Of a stretch of 64,000 nt of DNA, positions 1-9,870 are shown piece after piece. The translations under genes were made by a program, and so were the position numbers. The stretch covers positions 494,001-558,000 of the forward strand of contig JAQFVV010000112.1 of NCBI GenBank assembly GCA_028023455.1, in the 5' to 3' direction. This stretch comes from Epiperipatus broadwayi. Lineage: Eukaryota > Onychophora > Udeonychophora > Euonychophora > Peripatidae. Every line of letters begins with the position of its first letter. Within the stretch, counting starts at the first letter, position 1. Under the pieces are notes generated by a model that did no database searches, was not told the origin of the DNA, and worked only from the letters and a program-made list of their open reading frames with translations.

Positions 1-1266
1 TTCATTTTAAAAAAGTCATCTTTATTATTATTTATGTAAGAGAATAGTTGCTAAATTAATATGGATCAATGGTGATTCTTCAAGGAAGTTGATGAAAGAA
101 AGCATTGTTTTCAAAACAAGCATCCTGAAGGGCAATTAGTCTTTTTTTTTTTTTTGCATGGTATGACAACTATGTAAGTCCCAGAAAATGTATTGAATTT
201 TATATCTTCCCAGGTTTAGTTACATTATTTCTAAGAATGTTAATATTTTAATTACTTAATAAATATGTGTATATATTTGTGTTTGAAGAGTCTTATAGAA
301 TAGTAATTAAAACATGTATGCCATATTTATGACCTCAATTTGATTTTTTTTCCCCGAGTTTTGAACAAGATAGTCAGTATAACTAAATATTTAATTATTT
401 GTCAAACAATGAGTATCTACTCAATCTTATTTAGCAAATAAATAAATAAAAATCTATAAATATATAATCCAGCATTTGGTCTGCATTATTTAGAGTTTTA
501 TTTTTTAAATAAAAATATGATAGCCAATGGAAAAAAGAAGATATCAGTTATTGAATATATTTTGAAGGGAAAAAATCTATAATTAATTATTTAATGATAT
601 AATACGGTGTAATATGTAAAAATACCTAATATATAAACTCACTTTCAATTTCACTAGATCATTTCAGTTATGTCTGCATATGGTTACAAATTTGTTAGAA
701 ATTAATATCTAACTATTATTAATTAGAAAAACAAAAGGAAAAACTTTAAAACAAATTTATTATATGGAAGTTGAAATACTTCATGGTGTAATGGTCAGCA
801 AATTTATCTTTATGGTCATGATCTAGAAATAAACTCCAAACTAGGTGAACTTTGGGATTTGTTTTTTCATATCTTAAGTATTATACCATAGTTAATCATC
901 CAATAATTGGTCAGTAAATTGGTATCTAATTGATATTAGCTTAATATTGTAGGTCCCAAATTAATTTGTATTGGGCATACAAATTTTTATGTGTTGAGTA
1001 CAGAATCATCAGTGGAGAATGAATCATATTGTTATTATTATTGAAACTGAGAGAAAATAACGTGACTTAGTTTTCTCCTCTATCATCCCAAAGTGGACAC
1101 TTTGAAAGGTTATTTAATCTTGTGATAGACTATTTGGAATTTTTTTTATGTTCAACATGACTAGTAGTTCTGCAAGCATTGTTAGCTATTATAGACTTAT
1201 GAATCATATTTATATTTATAATAAATCTTTAACTGTATAATAATAATACTCTTTTGTTGTCTTTAG
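1..1266. other. Intron sequence upstream of the first visible exon
   Basis: AT-rich non-coding DNA ending in a pyrimidine tract and TTTAG acceptor just before the first recognisable exon. Apart from a possible tRNA-like fragment near 783 no gene or clear repeat is seen. It is taken as intron because the exon that follows opens with two bases completing a split codon. Confidence 0.6.
783..862 (+). mobile_element. Possible tRNA-derived SINE head
   Basis: The stretch begins with a string resembling a pol III A box (TGGTGTAATGGTCAGC), and about 40 bases later has a weak B-box-like segment (GATCTAGAAATAAACTCC). A tRNA-derived SINE relic would explain this. There is no clear tail or target duplication, so the call is tentative. 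Confidence 0.3.
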
Positions 1267-1414
1267 ATTCGAGTGAAAAAGAATTAGAAGAAAGCAATCC
1301 CTTAAAAAATTTGAAATCAGTAGAGGGCAAACGCCCTGCAATTTTTTTGAGGTTTAGGGATAAAGATCCTGAAAAGGGCTTCATTAAAGTTTACCCAGGA
1401 ATGTTGCGGCTAGA
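1267..1414 (+). CDS. DGKQ: Diacylglycerol kinase theta, exon at start of RA-like domain
   Basis: Internal exon of a DGK-theta orthologue, the lipid kinase that phosphorylates diacylglycerol to phosphatidic acid. It has a CTTTAG acceptor and a GTAAGT donor. It opens with two bases finishing a split codon and ends after two bases of the next (phase 2). The peptide contains GKRPAIFLRFRDKD and KVYPGMLRLE, basic and hydrophobic strands leading into the Ras-association-like domain that precedes the catalytic domain in this subfamily. The exon joins the following one through a 90-bp intron with the reading frame kept. The identification rests on recall of vertebrate DGKQ and on the collinear order of the next four exons. 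The theta-type C1 domains would lie upstream of the window. Confidence 0.85.
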
Positions 1415-1504
1415 GTAAGTAAAGTGTTTTTTTTAGATTTTAAATTTTAAGAGTTTATTTAAATATATGTATAATATTCTTTCTTTTGCTGTTTGATTTT
1501 TTAG

Positions 1505-1647
1505 AGTTACATTACCATATAAAAATATTCCCGTGAATAGCAGTTCCACAGTGTCCGAGGTTATTCTTATGTCACTTAAAAAATTTGGTGAAGATGAGAC
1601 TAACTCTGAAAATTATCATTTAATAGAAGTCACTCTAGACAAAGGAG
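1505..1647 (+). CDS. DGKQ: Diacylglycerol kinase theta, RA-like domain exon
   Basis: Second visible exon, entered through TTTTTTAG and left through GTAATA. Its first base completes the glutamate codon split from the previous exon, and it ends one base into a glycine or valine codon (phase 1). The product reads through STVSEVILMSLKKFG and NYHLIEVTLDKG. This is the ubiquitin-like RA-domain signature of a T-V-x-E-V-I strand and helix followed by a YxLxEV strand, and it corresponds to the TVTEVIEAALPLLG...FQLVEV region of vertebrate DGKQ. RA-like domains are protein-interaction modules; here the partner is unknown. The intron that follows is about 21.9 kb and filled with transposons. Confidence 0.88.
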
Positions 1648-1907
1648 GTAATAAGTTTTAATTAATATGTACTGTATTGTGTTTGAATTTTTAATGTTGC
1701 GGTTGTTTTAGAACATATATTTTTATTTTCTTTATATTATAATATTTTGAGTTTTAACTATTGTGGCTGGTTTAAAAGATATTTTTTTATGTTCTTTGTA
1801 TTACATGTTTGAGTTTTTACTGTTATAATTATTTTAGAATATGTTTTTGTCTATGTGTTTTAGTATTTTTTGCATTATAATATGTTTGAATTTTTAAGGT
1901 TGTAACC
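1648..1907. other. Intron sequence before LINE-A
   Basis: AT-rich intron just after the donor. Short, loosely repeated stretches (GTTTGAATTTTTAANGTTG-like at about 1680, 1750, 1808 and 1887, spaced 55-80 bases) suggest a decayed minisatellite. No gene is seen. Confidence 0.4.
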
Positions 1908-2322
1908 ATGTGATATGATGTATTGTGGCTTCTCCTTAAACGGAGTCAAGAATATCTCAGCAATTATGCCCAGATAAACCTGTTAGCCACTTTATTTTCC
2001 ATTCCCCACTCTAAATTTTCTCATATTCTGCTCCATCCCATTTCCACAACATAATCTTTGTCAACTCTATAACCTTTATATCTAAATTCCCTTTATCTTT
2101 TCACAAACCCAGCCTAAAAACCAATAATTCACTTTCTGTATAATCATTTTTTTCATATTTATTCTTCCATAACTCCATTATATGTACCCTTCCTGTTTTC
2201 AAGCATTTACATTTAATTAACAAATGCCTAATATTTTCTATTCCTTTCTTACATAATTTACAAAATAAATCACCCATTTTTTTCCATTTACATGTATATT
2301 CTCTTGTAGCTAAAGATCCTGC

Positions 2323-3116
2323 TCAAGCCTTAAACAATAAACTACTTTCCTTACTATTATCATATATTAACTCACAGCTAATATTCTGTTTATTTCTACA
2401 TATATTTAAACTCTTTTTACTCTCCATCCTATTTCTCCATCTCTCTAACTCCTTATTCTTTATTAATAAATCTTTTCTTTTATCCCATTCCTTACTACTA
2501 CAACACTCAACAATCCTCTTAACACAATCATCCCATCTTTTGTACAAATATACAGATATAAATTCTTTATCCAAATCTTTTGCATACCACATTACCTTTC
2601 TCACCCATCTTGTTACCTGCCCTTTACTCATAACCCAAATATATATTATTTTAGCTATTCTTTTTTTATCCATAAACTGCAATCTACTAAACATTTTCAT
2701 TTTACTTTTTGCATCTCTCATATGAAAACTTGACCATCCCATTTCTTCTTGAATTTCCTCTTTTGGTGTCTATACATCTGCATCCATTGCATGTCTTCCT
2801 ACTTCTTTATCAATCCCTTTTTTTTCTTTGCTTCATTTATCAATTTTTTCTCCCATTCATTTAAATAATTTTTCTGATTACTTAAAATAATTTCCAAATA
2901 ATTATATCTATTCACCACACTTAACTTAATATCTCCCAATAAAAATTCTACATCTTCTCTTTCCCCAGTATTAACCATCATTATATTTGATTTTTCTTCA
3001 CTAAATTTAATCTCTATCTCTTTACCAACCCTTACACATGTCCTCAACATAACTTCCATATTTTCTCTTCTTTCTACACACAAAAATATATCATCTGCAA
3101 AAAAAAGATCTGACAA
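2323..3116 (-). pseudogene. LINE-A copy 1, RT motif C and C-terminal domain (broken)
   Basis: Two reading frames together cover the end of the LINE-A protein. The upstream one (2799-3116) starts at the RT active site, seen as FFADDIFLC, then ERRENMEVMLRT and KFSEEKSNIMMVN, the thumb-side strands typical of LINE RTs. The downstream one (2323-2742) matches the GWSSFHMRDAKSKMKMFSRLQF region of copy 2, and a truncated end beyond it has lost the frame. The gap between them and several stop codons show it is dead. The better kept copy 2 at 7866-9015 is the reference for these assignments. Confidence 0.8.
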
Positions 3117-3155
3117 AATATATACCTTACTACCTATTAACAGTATCTCTATCCC

Positions 3156-3776
3156 TCATCCTAATCTTTCTATTGCTCTTTCCATTTCACTCAAATACAA
3201 CACAAACAAAATAGGTAACATAGGGCATCCTTGCCTTAGCCCCACCCCATTTTTAACTTTAACTGATTCTATATTTCCTAATTGATATATATAATAATTA
3301 TTTTCATATAATTTTTTAATAATATCTATTAAAGCTTCATCCATTCCCAAATTTGCTAAACTTATCCATAATCTATTTCTATCCACTCTATCATATACCT
3401 TCTCTATATCTATAAAACTCATATATAACTGTTTACCTAAATTCCTACTCATATCCATAAGTTGTGTAACTACAAACAAATTATCTCATATATGCCTATC
3501 TAATCTAAAACCTCCTTGCATTTCCCCCACTACATTATTCCTTTCCATCCATTTTACAACTCTTCTCGCCACCATATATGAGAAAACTTTATATAAAACT
3601 GATGTTATCACTATTGGTCTATAATTATTCAACATTCTATGATCCTTACCCTTTCCTTTAAACAATAATCTTACTCTTGTATTACTCCAACTACTTGGGA
3701 AAACTCTATTCTGTGCCATTTTATTAAAACAAGATAATAACTTTACTTTTGCCCTATATCCTAAATTCATTGTCAT
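3156..3776 (-). pseudogene. LINE-A copy 1, reverse transcriptase core (broken)
   Basis: Two adjacent frames, 3486-3776 and 3156-3479, encode the fingers and palm of a LINE reverse transcriptase. Visible motifs are NNYRPIVITSVLYKVF, GGFRLDRH, then MSFIDIEKVYDRVDR (motif A aspartate) and GLRQGCPMLPILF (motif B). The frames are separated by a stop within the GGFR...IGD segment. The catalytic DD motif follows in the next fragment (2799-3116). No intact open frame remains, so this copy cannot encode active enzyme. Confidence 0.85.
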
Positions 3777-4203
3777 CTCTGCTGCTCATCCATCTAAACC
3801 TCTTGCCTTTCCACTTTTCAATTTCTTCTCTACTTCATTCAGTTCATTTTCTGAAAACCTAATATTCCCATTACTATATGCTTTCATGTTTTCTATCAGT
3901 CTATCATTCACATCTAACATCTTTTCTATATTCATTACATATCTATTTAAGATTATCTTCTCTAGAGCTACACTCTATTCCCTCATCATCTAGTAATACT
4001 ATCTCTCTCTCCCCTACATTCCTCCTTTTAATGTAATTCCAAATTTTTTTACTCCCATCTCTTCCACTTTTATTAATATCCTCCAACAATTTACTATTCA
4101 ATTTCATTCTCTCTCTATTATTATTTATTTTAGCTAACTTCTTCTTTTCTAAATACTTTTACCATTTAGCATTAATACCTTTTTCACTTTTCTTATTCTT
4201 AAT

Positions 4204-5919
4204 AAATAAGCATTTATTTTTATAGCGCTGTTTTATAAATTGTAATACATTCAAGATCAGCCTTCTCAAGGTATTATGGATGCGCTTTTTATGAGTGTTA
4301 ATAATAAATGAATACTTTCATTCCCAACACAAGATATAGTATTTATGAAAGAATAAAATGAATCCACTTATTCTTTCCAACCCAAATGCTTATATATGGG
4401 CAAATCTTAAGTACTGGAAATGAAAGCGTGAGGATAGACCACTCACTTTAAATTACTGTTTACGATGTCTGAATGAATGACGTCGTCGAAATTATCTAGA
4501 ATTTACTAAACACCACTCTCAAAGAAACTTAAAAATATGTAAATAAGCATTTATTTTTATAGCACTATGTTTTATAAATTGTAATACATTAAATATCAGC
4601 CTTTTCAAGCTATTGTGCATGCGCTTTTTACGAGTGTTAATAATAAATGAATACTTTCATTCCCAACACAAGATATAGTATTTATGAAAGAATAAAATGA
4701 ATCCACTTATTCTTTCCAACCCAAATGCTTATATATGGGCAAATCTTAAGTACTGGAAATGAAAGCGTGAGGATAGACCACTCACTTTAAATTACTGTTT
4801 ACGATGTCTGAATGAATGACATTGGCGAAATTATCTAGAATTTACTAAACGTCACTCTCAAAGAAACTTAAACATATGTAAATAAGCATTTATTTTTTTA
4901 TAGCGCTATGTTTTATAAATTGTAATACATTAAAGATCAGCCTTCTCAAGCTATTGTGCATGCGCTTTTTATGAGTGTTAATAATAAATGAATACTTTCA
5001 TTCCCAACACAAGATATAGTATTTATGAAAGAATAAAATGAATCCACTTATTCTTTCCAACCCAAATGCTTATATATGGGCAAATCTTAAGTACTGGAAA
5101 TGAAAGCGTGAGGATAGACCACTCACTTTAAATTACTGTTTACGATGTCTGAATGAATGACATCGATGAAATTATCTAGAATTTACTAAACGTCACTCTC
5201 AAATGAAACTTAAACATATGTAAATAAGCATTTATTTTTATAGCGCTATGTTTTATAAATTGTAATACATTAAAGATCAGCCTTCTCAAGCTATTGTGCA
5301 TGCGCTTTTTATGAGTGTTAATAATAAATGAATGCTTTCATTCCCAACACAAGATATAGTAATTTAAAGTGAATGGTCTATCCTCACGCTTTCATTTCAA
5401 GAACTTAAGATTTGCCCATATATAAGCATTTGGGTTGGAAAGAATAAGTAGAATCATTTTATTCTTTCATAAATAATATATCTTGTGTTGTGAATGAAAG
5501 CATTTATTATTAACACTCGCAAAAGCGCATGCACAATAGTTTGAGAAGGCTGATCTTTAATGTATTACAATTTATAAAACATAGCACTATAAAAAAAATG
5601 CTTATTTACATATGTTTAAGTTTCTTTGAGAGTGATGTTTAGTAAATTCAAGATAATTTCACTGACGTCATTCATTCAGACATTGTAAACAGTAATTTAA
5701 AGTGAGTGGTCTATCCTCATGCTTTCATTTCCAGTACTTAAGGTTTGCCCATATATAAGCATTTGGGTTGGAAAGAATAAGTGGATTTTTTTTATTCTTT
5801 CATAAATACTATATCTTGTGTTGGGAATGAAAGTATTCATTTATTATTAACACTCGTAAAAAGTGCATGCACAATAGCTTGAGAAGTATGATCTTTAATG
5901 TATTACAAATTATTTTTAA
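4204..5919. repeat. 340-bp satellite array with inverted half
   Basis: About 3.4 head-to-tail units start at 4204, 4541, 4880 and 5222 (periods 337, 339 and 342) and are nearly identical. Each begins AAATAAGCATTTATTTTTATAGC. At 5361 the array switches abruptly to the reverse complement, and about 1.6 inverted units run to 5919. The block sits inside the linker region of LINE-A copy 1, whose coding sequence resumes on both sides. It has no ORF. A hammerhead core was looked for and not convincingly found. Confidence 0.85.
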
Positions 5920-6010
5920 TAGCTCACTTATATTCTCTAAATGATTCTTTCCTCTCTTTTACACTTTTACTAATTCTCATTTTTTTATTACTTTTATTTT
6001 TAAGCCAATA

Positions 6011-6345
6011 AACATCACATGACCACCATCTCTTATGCTTGTGTATAACTGTTGTTAAAACAGGCAAAACTCACTATATGTATGCCACACACAGCAAGCT
6101 AGAGTAATCAATGGATGCCAGAAGGCTTGTGCATAAAATCCCCATCTAATGCCTACTCATCCAATATTCCCAGACTAGTTTCTGGCCTGTGGCCTTCGTC
6201 AATGAGGAGTCTTGGATCCATTGATTACTCTAGCTTGCTGTGTGTGGTATACGTATAGTGAGTTTTGCCTGTTTTAACAACAGTTATACACAAGCATAAG
6301 AGATGGTAGTCATGTGATGTTTATTGACTTAAAACCAATCCTGCC
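6011..6345. repeat. Foldback repeat with hammerhead in its loop
   Basis: A long imperfect palindrome. The left arm (6019-6115), beginning CATCACATGACCACCATC and including AACAGGCAAAACTCACTATA and CAAGCTAGAGTAATCAATGGA, is mirrored by the right arm (6216-6335). The 100-base loop carries an antisense hammerhead-like motif. Related arms occur at 6336-6727 and 20219-20570. The block interrupts LINE-A copy 1. It has no coding capacity. Confidence 0.8.
6159..6217 (-). ncRNA. Hammerhead ribozyme motif, family 1 (mutated core)
   Basis: Read on the minus strand. Outer stem I ATCCAA pairs with TTGGAT, inner stem I has TCCTCA facing TGGGAA, and stem II is a perfect GGCC-ACA-GGCC hairpin. Then comes GAAA, the self-complementary stem III ACTAGT and the cleavage base C. 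The conserved CUGAUGA box reads TTGACGA. The U7 change is tolerated in known hammerheads, but loss of C3 should abolish cleavage. It therefore looks like a decayed but recognisable copy. Confidence 0.7.
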
Positions 6346-6727
6346 TAATAGGATATTGGTGGCTATGGTTATTAAAGAACCAAAGACACCAAAATGTATG
6401 GGAACTGAACTGGGTTCAGACCCATATAACTATATAAGCTGATGGGCTTGAATTGGAAACATTAAGGTGCTTTCAGTTTAAGACTCATAGTTTTGTAGTT
6501 AAATGGACTTAAAAGGTGTTTGCTGGAGGGTTGCATTAGATCCTAAGATCTAGATGCAGTGCTCTCAGATCCAAGGCTCCTCACTGATGAAGGCCACAAG
6601 CCAGAAAATAGTCTGGGGATATTGGATGAGTAGGCATTAGATGGGGATTTTATACACAAGCCTTCTGGCATCAATTGATTACTCTAGCTTGCTGTGTGGG
6701 GCATACATATAGTGAGTTTTGCCTGTT
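6336..6727 (+). repeat. Hammerhead family 1 repeat unit
   Basis: A roughly 390-bp segment that shares its second half with the adjacent foldback: TGAAGGCCACAAGCCAG, GGCATTAGATGGGGATTTTAT, CAAGCCTTCTGGCATC and AGTGAGTTTTGCCTGTTTT. Its first half (6336-6565) is unique in this window and non-coding. It is inserted in LINE-A copy 1, which resumes at 6728. It may be a more complete unit of the family whose fragments form the foldbacks. Confidence 0.6.
6569..6627 (+). ncRNA. Type I hammerhead ribozyme motif, family 1
   Basis: Outer stem I ATCCAA (6569-6574) pairs with TTGGAT (6622-6627). Inner stem I TCCTCA (6578-6583) pairs with TGGGGA (6614-6619) with one G-U. Between the two helices is an internal loop (GGC opposite TA), the place where natural type I hammerheads make tertiary contacts with loop II. 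The core is CTGATGA (6584-6590), stem II is GGC-CCACAA-GCC-like, and GAAA is at 6604-6607. Stem III is AATAGT, one change from the palindrome ACTAGT, and the predicted cleavage is after C6613. The core is intact; the closing A-A at the base of stem II and the short stem III are weak points. Confidence 0.75.
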
Positions 6728-7030
6728 TTTACTTTTATTCTTCTGAATATTCTCACCTAAAACCCTATTTGCCACTTTTTTTACTTCTTTACACCAATCC
6801 TTATACTCATCCCCAATCCACTCTTCCATAATTTCTTCAACTTGTATTTTATACTCTTCCAACTTATTCTTATCATTCACTCTCCATCCACATCTTTCAC
6901 TATTATTTTTACTTTTATTCCTATTCTCCATCACATTACTAACCATTTCAATTACAATGAAAGTTGTGATCATTAGTGCATACTTTTTCTTCATTATCAA
7001 ACACCTTAATTCCTGCCTCTTTAAGTTCAA
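6728..7030 (-). pseudogene. LINE-A copy 1, endonuclease-RT linker fragment
   Basis: Lysine- and glutamate-rich antisense reading frame with EEIMEEWIGDEYKDWCKEVK and VANRVLGENIQKNKSK. No motif identifies it alone. It is assigned to the LINE because endonuclease sequence lies just upstream on the same strand (7312-7565) and because the text continues, after the repeat insertion, at 6010-5920. Its downstream end is cut by the hammerhead repeat. Confidence 0.6.
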
Positions 7031-7311
7031 AGCAGGACAAGGGTTATTATATGCAGATCACCATGACCTTTTATTATTTTATTATGCCTTATAATAAGCA
7101 ATGTATATAGTTAAAATTATTCGTATTAAACTATAATCTTACCATCTCAATTCTGCCTTTGTCCATTTATTTACTTGCTGGTCAGGAGACACAGCAAATT
7201 GGTGCAGTTGACACAGGAATTGAATCTGAAAAAAATTGGCAGTCAATACCGGAAAGGAACTACAGAACAAATTTGCTCGGTCATCATAGGATCGAATCTG
7301 GAAATAATTGC
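7031..7311 (-). mobile_element. Possible SINE insertion inside LINE-A copy 1
   Basis: This stretch separates endonuclease from linker sequence of LINE-A. Antisense it reads AGCTTGCTGTTTAGGC, then CAGATTCGATCCTATGATGA, which resembles a tRNA-type B box (GATTCGATCC) downstream of a weak A box. A tRNA-derived SINE is the simplest explanation. The boundaries are approximate and no target duplication was found. Confidence 0.35.
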
Positions 7312-7565
7312 CTAAACAGCAAGCTGAGACTCTATCAGTACATAATCTATTGTATGAAATATATTATTTCTAGACCATGTGTATTGTCTCTCATAAATAT
7401 TTAATAAATTTCCAAAACTCAAATTCACTTTCTGACAAAATTCCTTCAATAGCTGTCCATTTTTATTATCTACGTCATCAATTTCTTCAATATGTCCATT
7501 CATATCCCCTATAACCATTGTTTTCTTCCCCTTTTCTTTAAAACTTTATATATCTTTAACTAGAC
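7312..7565 (-). pseudogene. LINE-A copy 1, AP-endonuclease fragment
   Basis: Antisense frame beginning VIGDMNGH, the GD(F/M)N(A/G)H motif of apurinic-type LINE endonucleases. It continues to RQYTWSRNN and HTIDYVLI, the usual TWxR...IDYVL segment further along the domain. The N-terminal catalytic glutamate region is missing, so the copy is 5' truncated near 7565. It lies immediately 3' of the tail of LINE-A copy 2. Confidence 0.75.
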
Positions 7566-7865
7566 ATTCATATATACAGTATTACTATTCCATTCCATGT
7601 GATGTGATGTGATGTGATGTATTTGGCTTCTCCTTAAACGAAGTCAAGAATATCTCAGCAACTATGCCAGATAAACCTATTAGTCACTTTATTTTCCATT
7701 CCCCACTCTAAGTCTCCCCATATTCTGCCCCATCCCATTTCCACAACATAATCTTTGTCAACTCTATGGCCTTTAAACCTAAATTCTCCTTATCTTTTCG
7801 CAAACCCAGCATAAAAACTACTATCACATGATCGCTATCTCATACTAGCACAATAATAAAAATTA

Positions 7866-8816
7866 CTAACTCACTTTCTGTTTGTCACTTTGTTCATACC
7901 TATTCTCGCATAACTTCATTATCTGTACCCTTTCTGCTTTCAAGCATTTACATTCAATCAACAGATGCCTAATATTTTCTATACCTTCCTTACACAATTT
8001 GCACACTAAATCACCCATAGTTTTCCATTTACATGTATATTCTCTTGTTGCTAAAGATCCCGTTTGAGCCTTAAACAATAAACTACTTTCCTTACTATTA
8101 TCATAAATTAACTCGCTTCCAATATTCCGTTTCCTTCTATATATATTTAAATTCTTCTTACCCTCCATACTACTTCTCCAACTCCCTATTTTTTTTATTA
8201 ATGCTTCTATTCTTTTATCCCATTCCTTACCACTATAACACTCAACAACCCTCCTAACATAATCATCCCACCTTTTATACAAGTATACCGATATAAATCC
8301 TTTATCCAAATCTTTTGCATACCGCATTACCTTTCTCACCCATTTTGTTACCTGCCCTTTACTCATAACCCAATTAAACACTATTTTGGCTATTCTTTTA
8401 CTATCCATAAACTGCAACCTACCAAACATTTTCATTTTACTTTTTGCATCTCTCATAAAGAAACTTGACCATCCCATTTCTTCTTGAATTGCCTCCTTTG
8501 CTGTCCACATCTCTGCATCTAATGCAGGTCTTCCTACTTCCCTTTGTACTTTCTCTAAATAATCTAAAATCTTTTTACTAACACATAATGCATCATTACC
8601 ATATGTTAACCCTGCTACTGCAACTCCCTTCCATACAATTCTAGCTACATCATATTTATTATATGAAAATACTGTTAGTTTCTTTACCAAACCTTTTCTT
8701 TTCTTTGCTTCATTTACCAATTTTTTCTCCCATTCAACCAAGCAATTTTCCTGATTACATAAGATGATTCCCAAATACCTATATCTATCCACCACACTTA
8801 ACTTTATATCCCCCAA
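7866..8816 (-). pseudogene. LINE-A copy 2, RT thumb and C-terminal zinc-like domain
   Basis: A 316-residue open frame. It begins at the strand after the RT active site (IKLSVVDRYRYLGIIL, the YLG motif of LINE thumbs) and continues through TYGNDALCVSK. It ends with VCKLCKEGIENIRHLLIEC, a CxxC...HxxxxC cluster found at the C-terminus of many LINE ORF2 proteins. The catalytic half is in the overlapping frames upstream, so expression would need a frameshift near 8800; the protein is taken as inactive. Confidence 0.85.
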
Positions 8817-9658
8817 TAAAAAAAACTACATCCTCTCTTTCCCCAGTATTAACCATCATTATATTTGATTTTTCTTCACTAAATTTAATCCCCATCTCTT
8901 TACCCACCCTTGCACATGTCCTCAACATAATATCCATATCTTCTCTTCTTTCTGCACAAAAAAAAATATCATCTGCAAAAAAAAAGACCCGACAAAGTAT
9001 ATACTCCTTTGCCACCTATTAATGGTATCTCTACCCCTCTTCCTAGTCTTTCTATTGCTTTTTCCATTTCATTCAAAAACAACAAAAAAAAAATCGGTGA
9101 CATAGGGCATCCTTGCCTTAATCCCACTCCATTTTTAACTTTAACTGATTCTATATCCCTTAATTGGTAAGTATAATAATTATTTTCATATAATTTCTTA
9201 ATAATATTTACTAAAGCTTCATCTATTCCCATATTGGCTAATCTTACCCATAATCTATTTCTATTTACTCTATCATATGCTTTCTTTATATCTATAAAAC
9301 TCATATATAACGATCTACCTGAATTCCTACTCATCTCCATAAGTTGTGTAACTACAAACAAACTATCTCCTATACACCTATCTGACCTAAAACCTCCTTG
9401 CATTTCCCCCACTACATTATTCTCTTCCATCCATTTTACAACTCTTCCAGCTACCATATATGCGAAAACTTTATATAAAACTGATGTGACTGCTATCGGT
9501 TTACAATTATTTAACTTTCTATGATCCTTACCCTTTCCTTTAAATAATAATCTTATTCTTGTATTACTCCAACTACCCGGAAAAACTGTCTTCTGCGCCA
9601 TCTTATTAAAACATGATAATAACTTTGCTTTTGCTCTATGCCCTAAATTCATTACCAT
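8785..9658 (-). pseudogene. LINE-A copy 2, reverse transcriptase core
   Basis: Two overlapping frames. The first (8969-9658, 229 aa) has RLLFKGKGKDHRKLNN, GGFRSDRCIGD, MSFIDIKKAYDRVNR (motif A) and GLRQGCPMSPIFF (motif B). The second (8785-9015) carries the active site FFADDIFFCAERRED (motif C). The frames shift relative to each other within a run of A/T just before FADD, near 8980. All catalytic aspartates are visible but not in one frame. Confidence 0.88.
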
Positions 9659-9682
9659 CTCTGCTGCCCATCCATCTAAACC

Positions 9683-9860
9683 TCACGCCTTTCCACTTTT
9701 CAATCTCTTTCCTGCCTCATTCAATTCATTTTTTGTGAACCTAATATTCCCACTACTAACTGCTTTCATGTTTTCTATCACTAATTCCTTCACATCTAAC
9801 ATCTTTTCTATATCCATTACATATCTATTTAAAATTTTCTCTAGCTCGCCTCTAGAGCCA
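9683..9860 (-). pseudogene. LINE-A copy 2, N-terminal remnant before RT
   Basis: Antisense reading frame with LEKILNRYVMDIEKMLDVKE and KNELNEAGKRLKSGKA, the helical segment that ends at the usual (L)KxGKAxGxDG motif before LINE reverse transcriptases. It leads into the RT frame at 9658 after a stop. Upstream of 9860 the reading frame is no longer LINE-like, which marks the 5' truncation. Confidence 0.6.
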
Positions 9861-9870
9861 CCTAGTATCA

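Larger units (their letters stand above)
1908..7565 (-). mobile_element. LINE-A copy 1, APE-type non-LTR retrotransposon, interrupted
   Basis: One antisense LINE can be followed through four blocks. The endonuclease part is at 7312-7565, the linker at about 6728-7030 and 5920-6010, and the reverse transcriptase and C-terminal region at 1908-4203. The blocks are separated by a possible SINE (about 7031-7311), hammerhead-bearing repeats (6011-6727) and a 340-bp satellite foldback (4204-5919). The linker protein text continues sensibly across the gaps (lysine-rich, GENIQKNKSKN then MRISKSVKERKESFREYK), which supports one original insertion. The 3' end at 1908-1922 is a short degenerate ATCAC-type tail, like copy 2. 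All frames are broken. LINE clade not assigned. Confidence 0.75.
7597..9870 (-). mobile_element. LINE-A copy 2, 5'-truncated
   Basis: Second antisense copy of the same LINE. Its 3' end is an ATCAC microsatellite tail (GTGAT repeated on the + strand, 7597-7620), followed by the same 3' UTR as copy 1 (GGCTTCTCCTTAAACG). It stops at about 9870, in the segment before the RT that copy 1 carries further. It keeps longer open frames than copy 1 (8969-9658, 8785-9015, 7866-8816) and is probably younger. Confidence 0.85.

Noticed and set aside
2540-2725. Plus-strand frame of 61 codons
   Set aside because: Shadow of the antisense LINE-A C-terminal region.
4440-4540. Hammerhead-like string CTGAATGAATGACGTCGTCGAAATTATC in the 340-bp satellite
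   Set aside because: CUGAAUGA has an extra base compared with CUGAUGA, stem II differs in every unit without compensation, and the bases next to the core do not form stem I.
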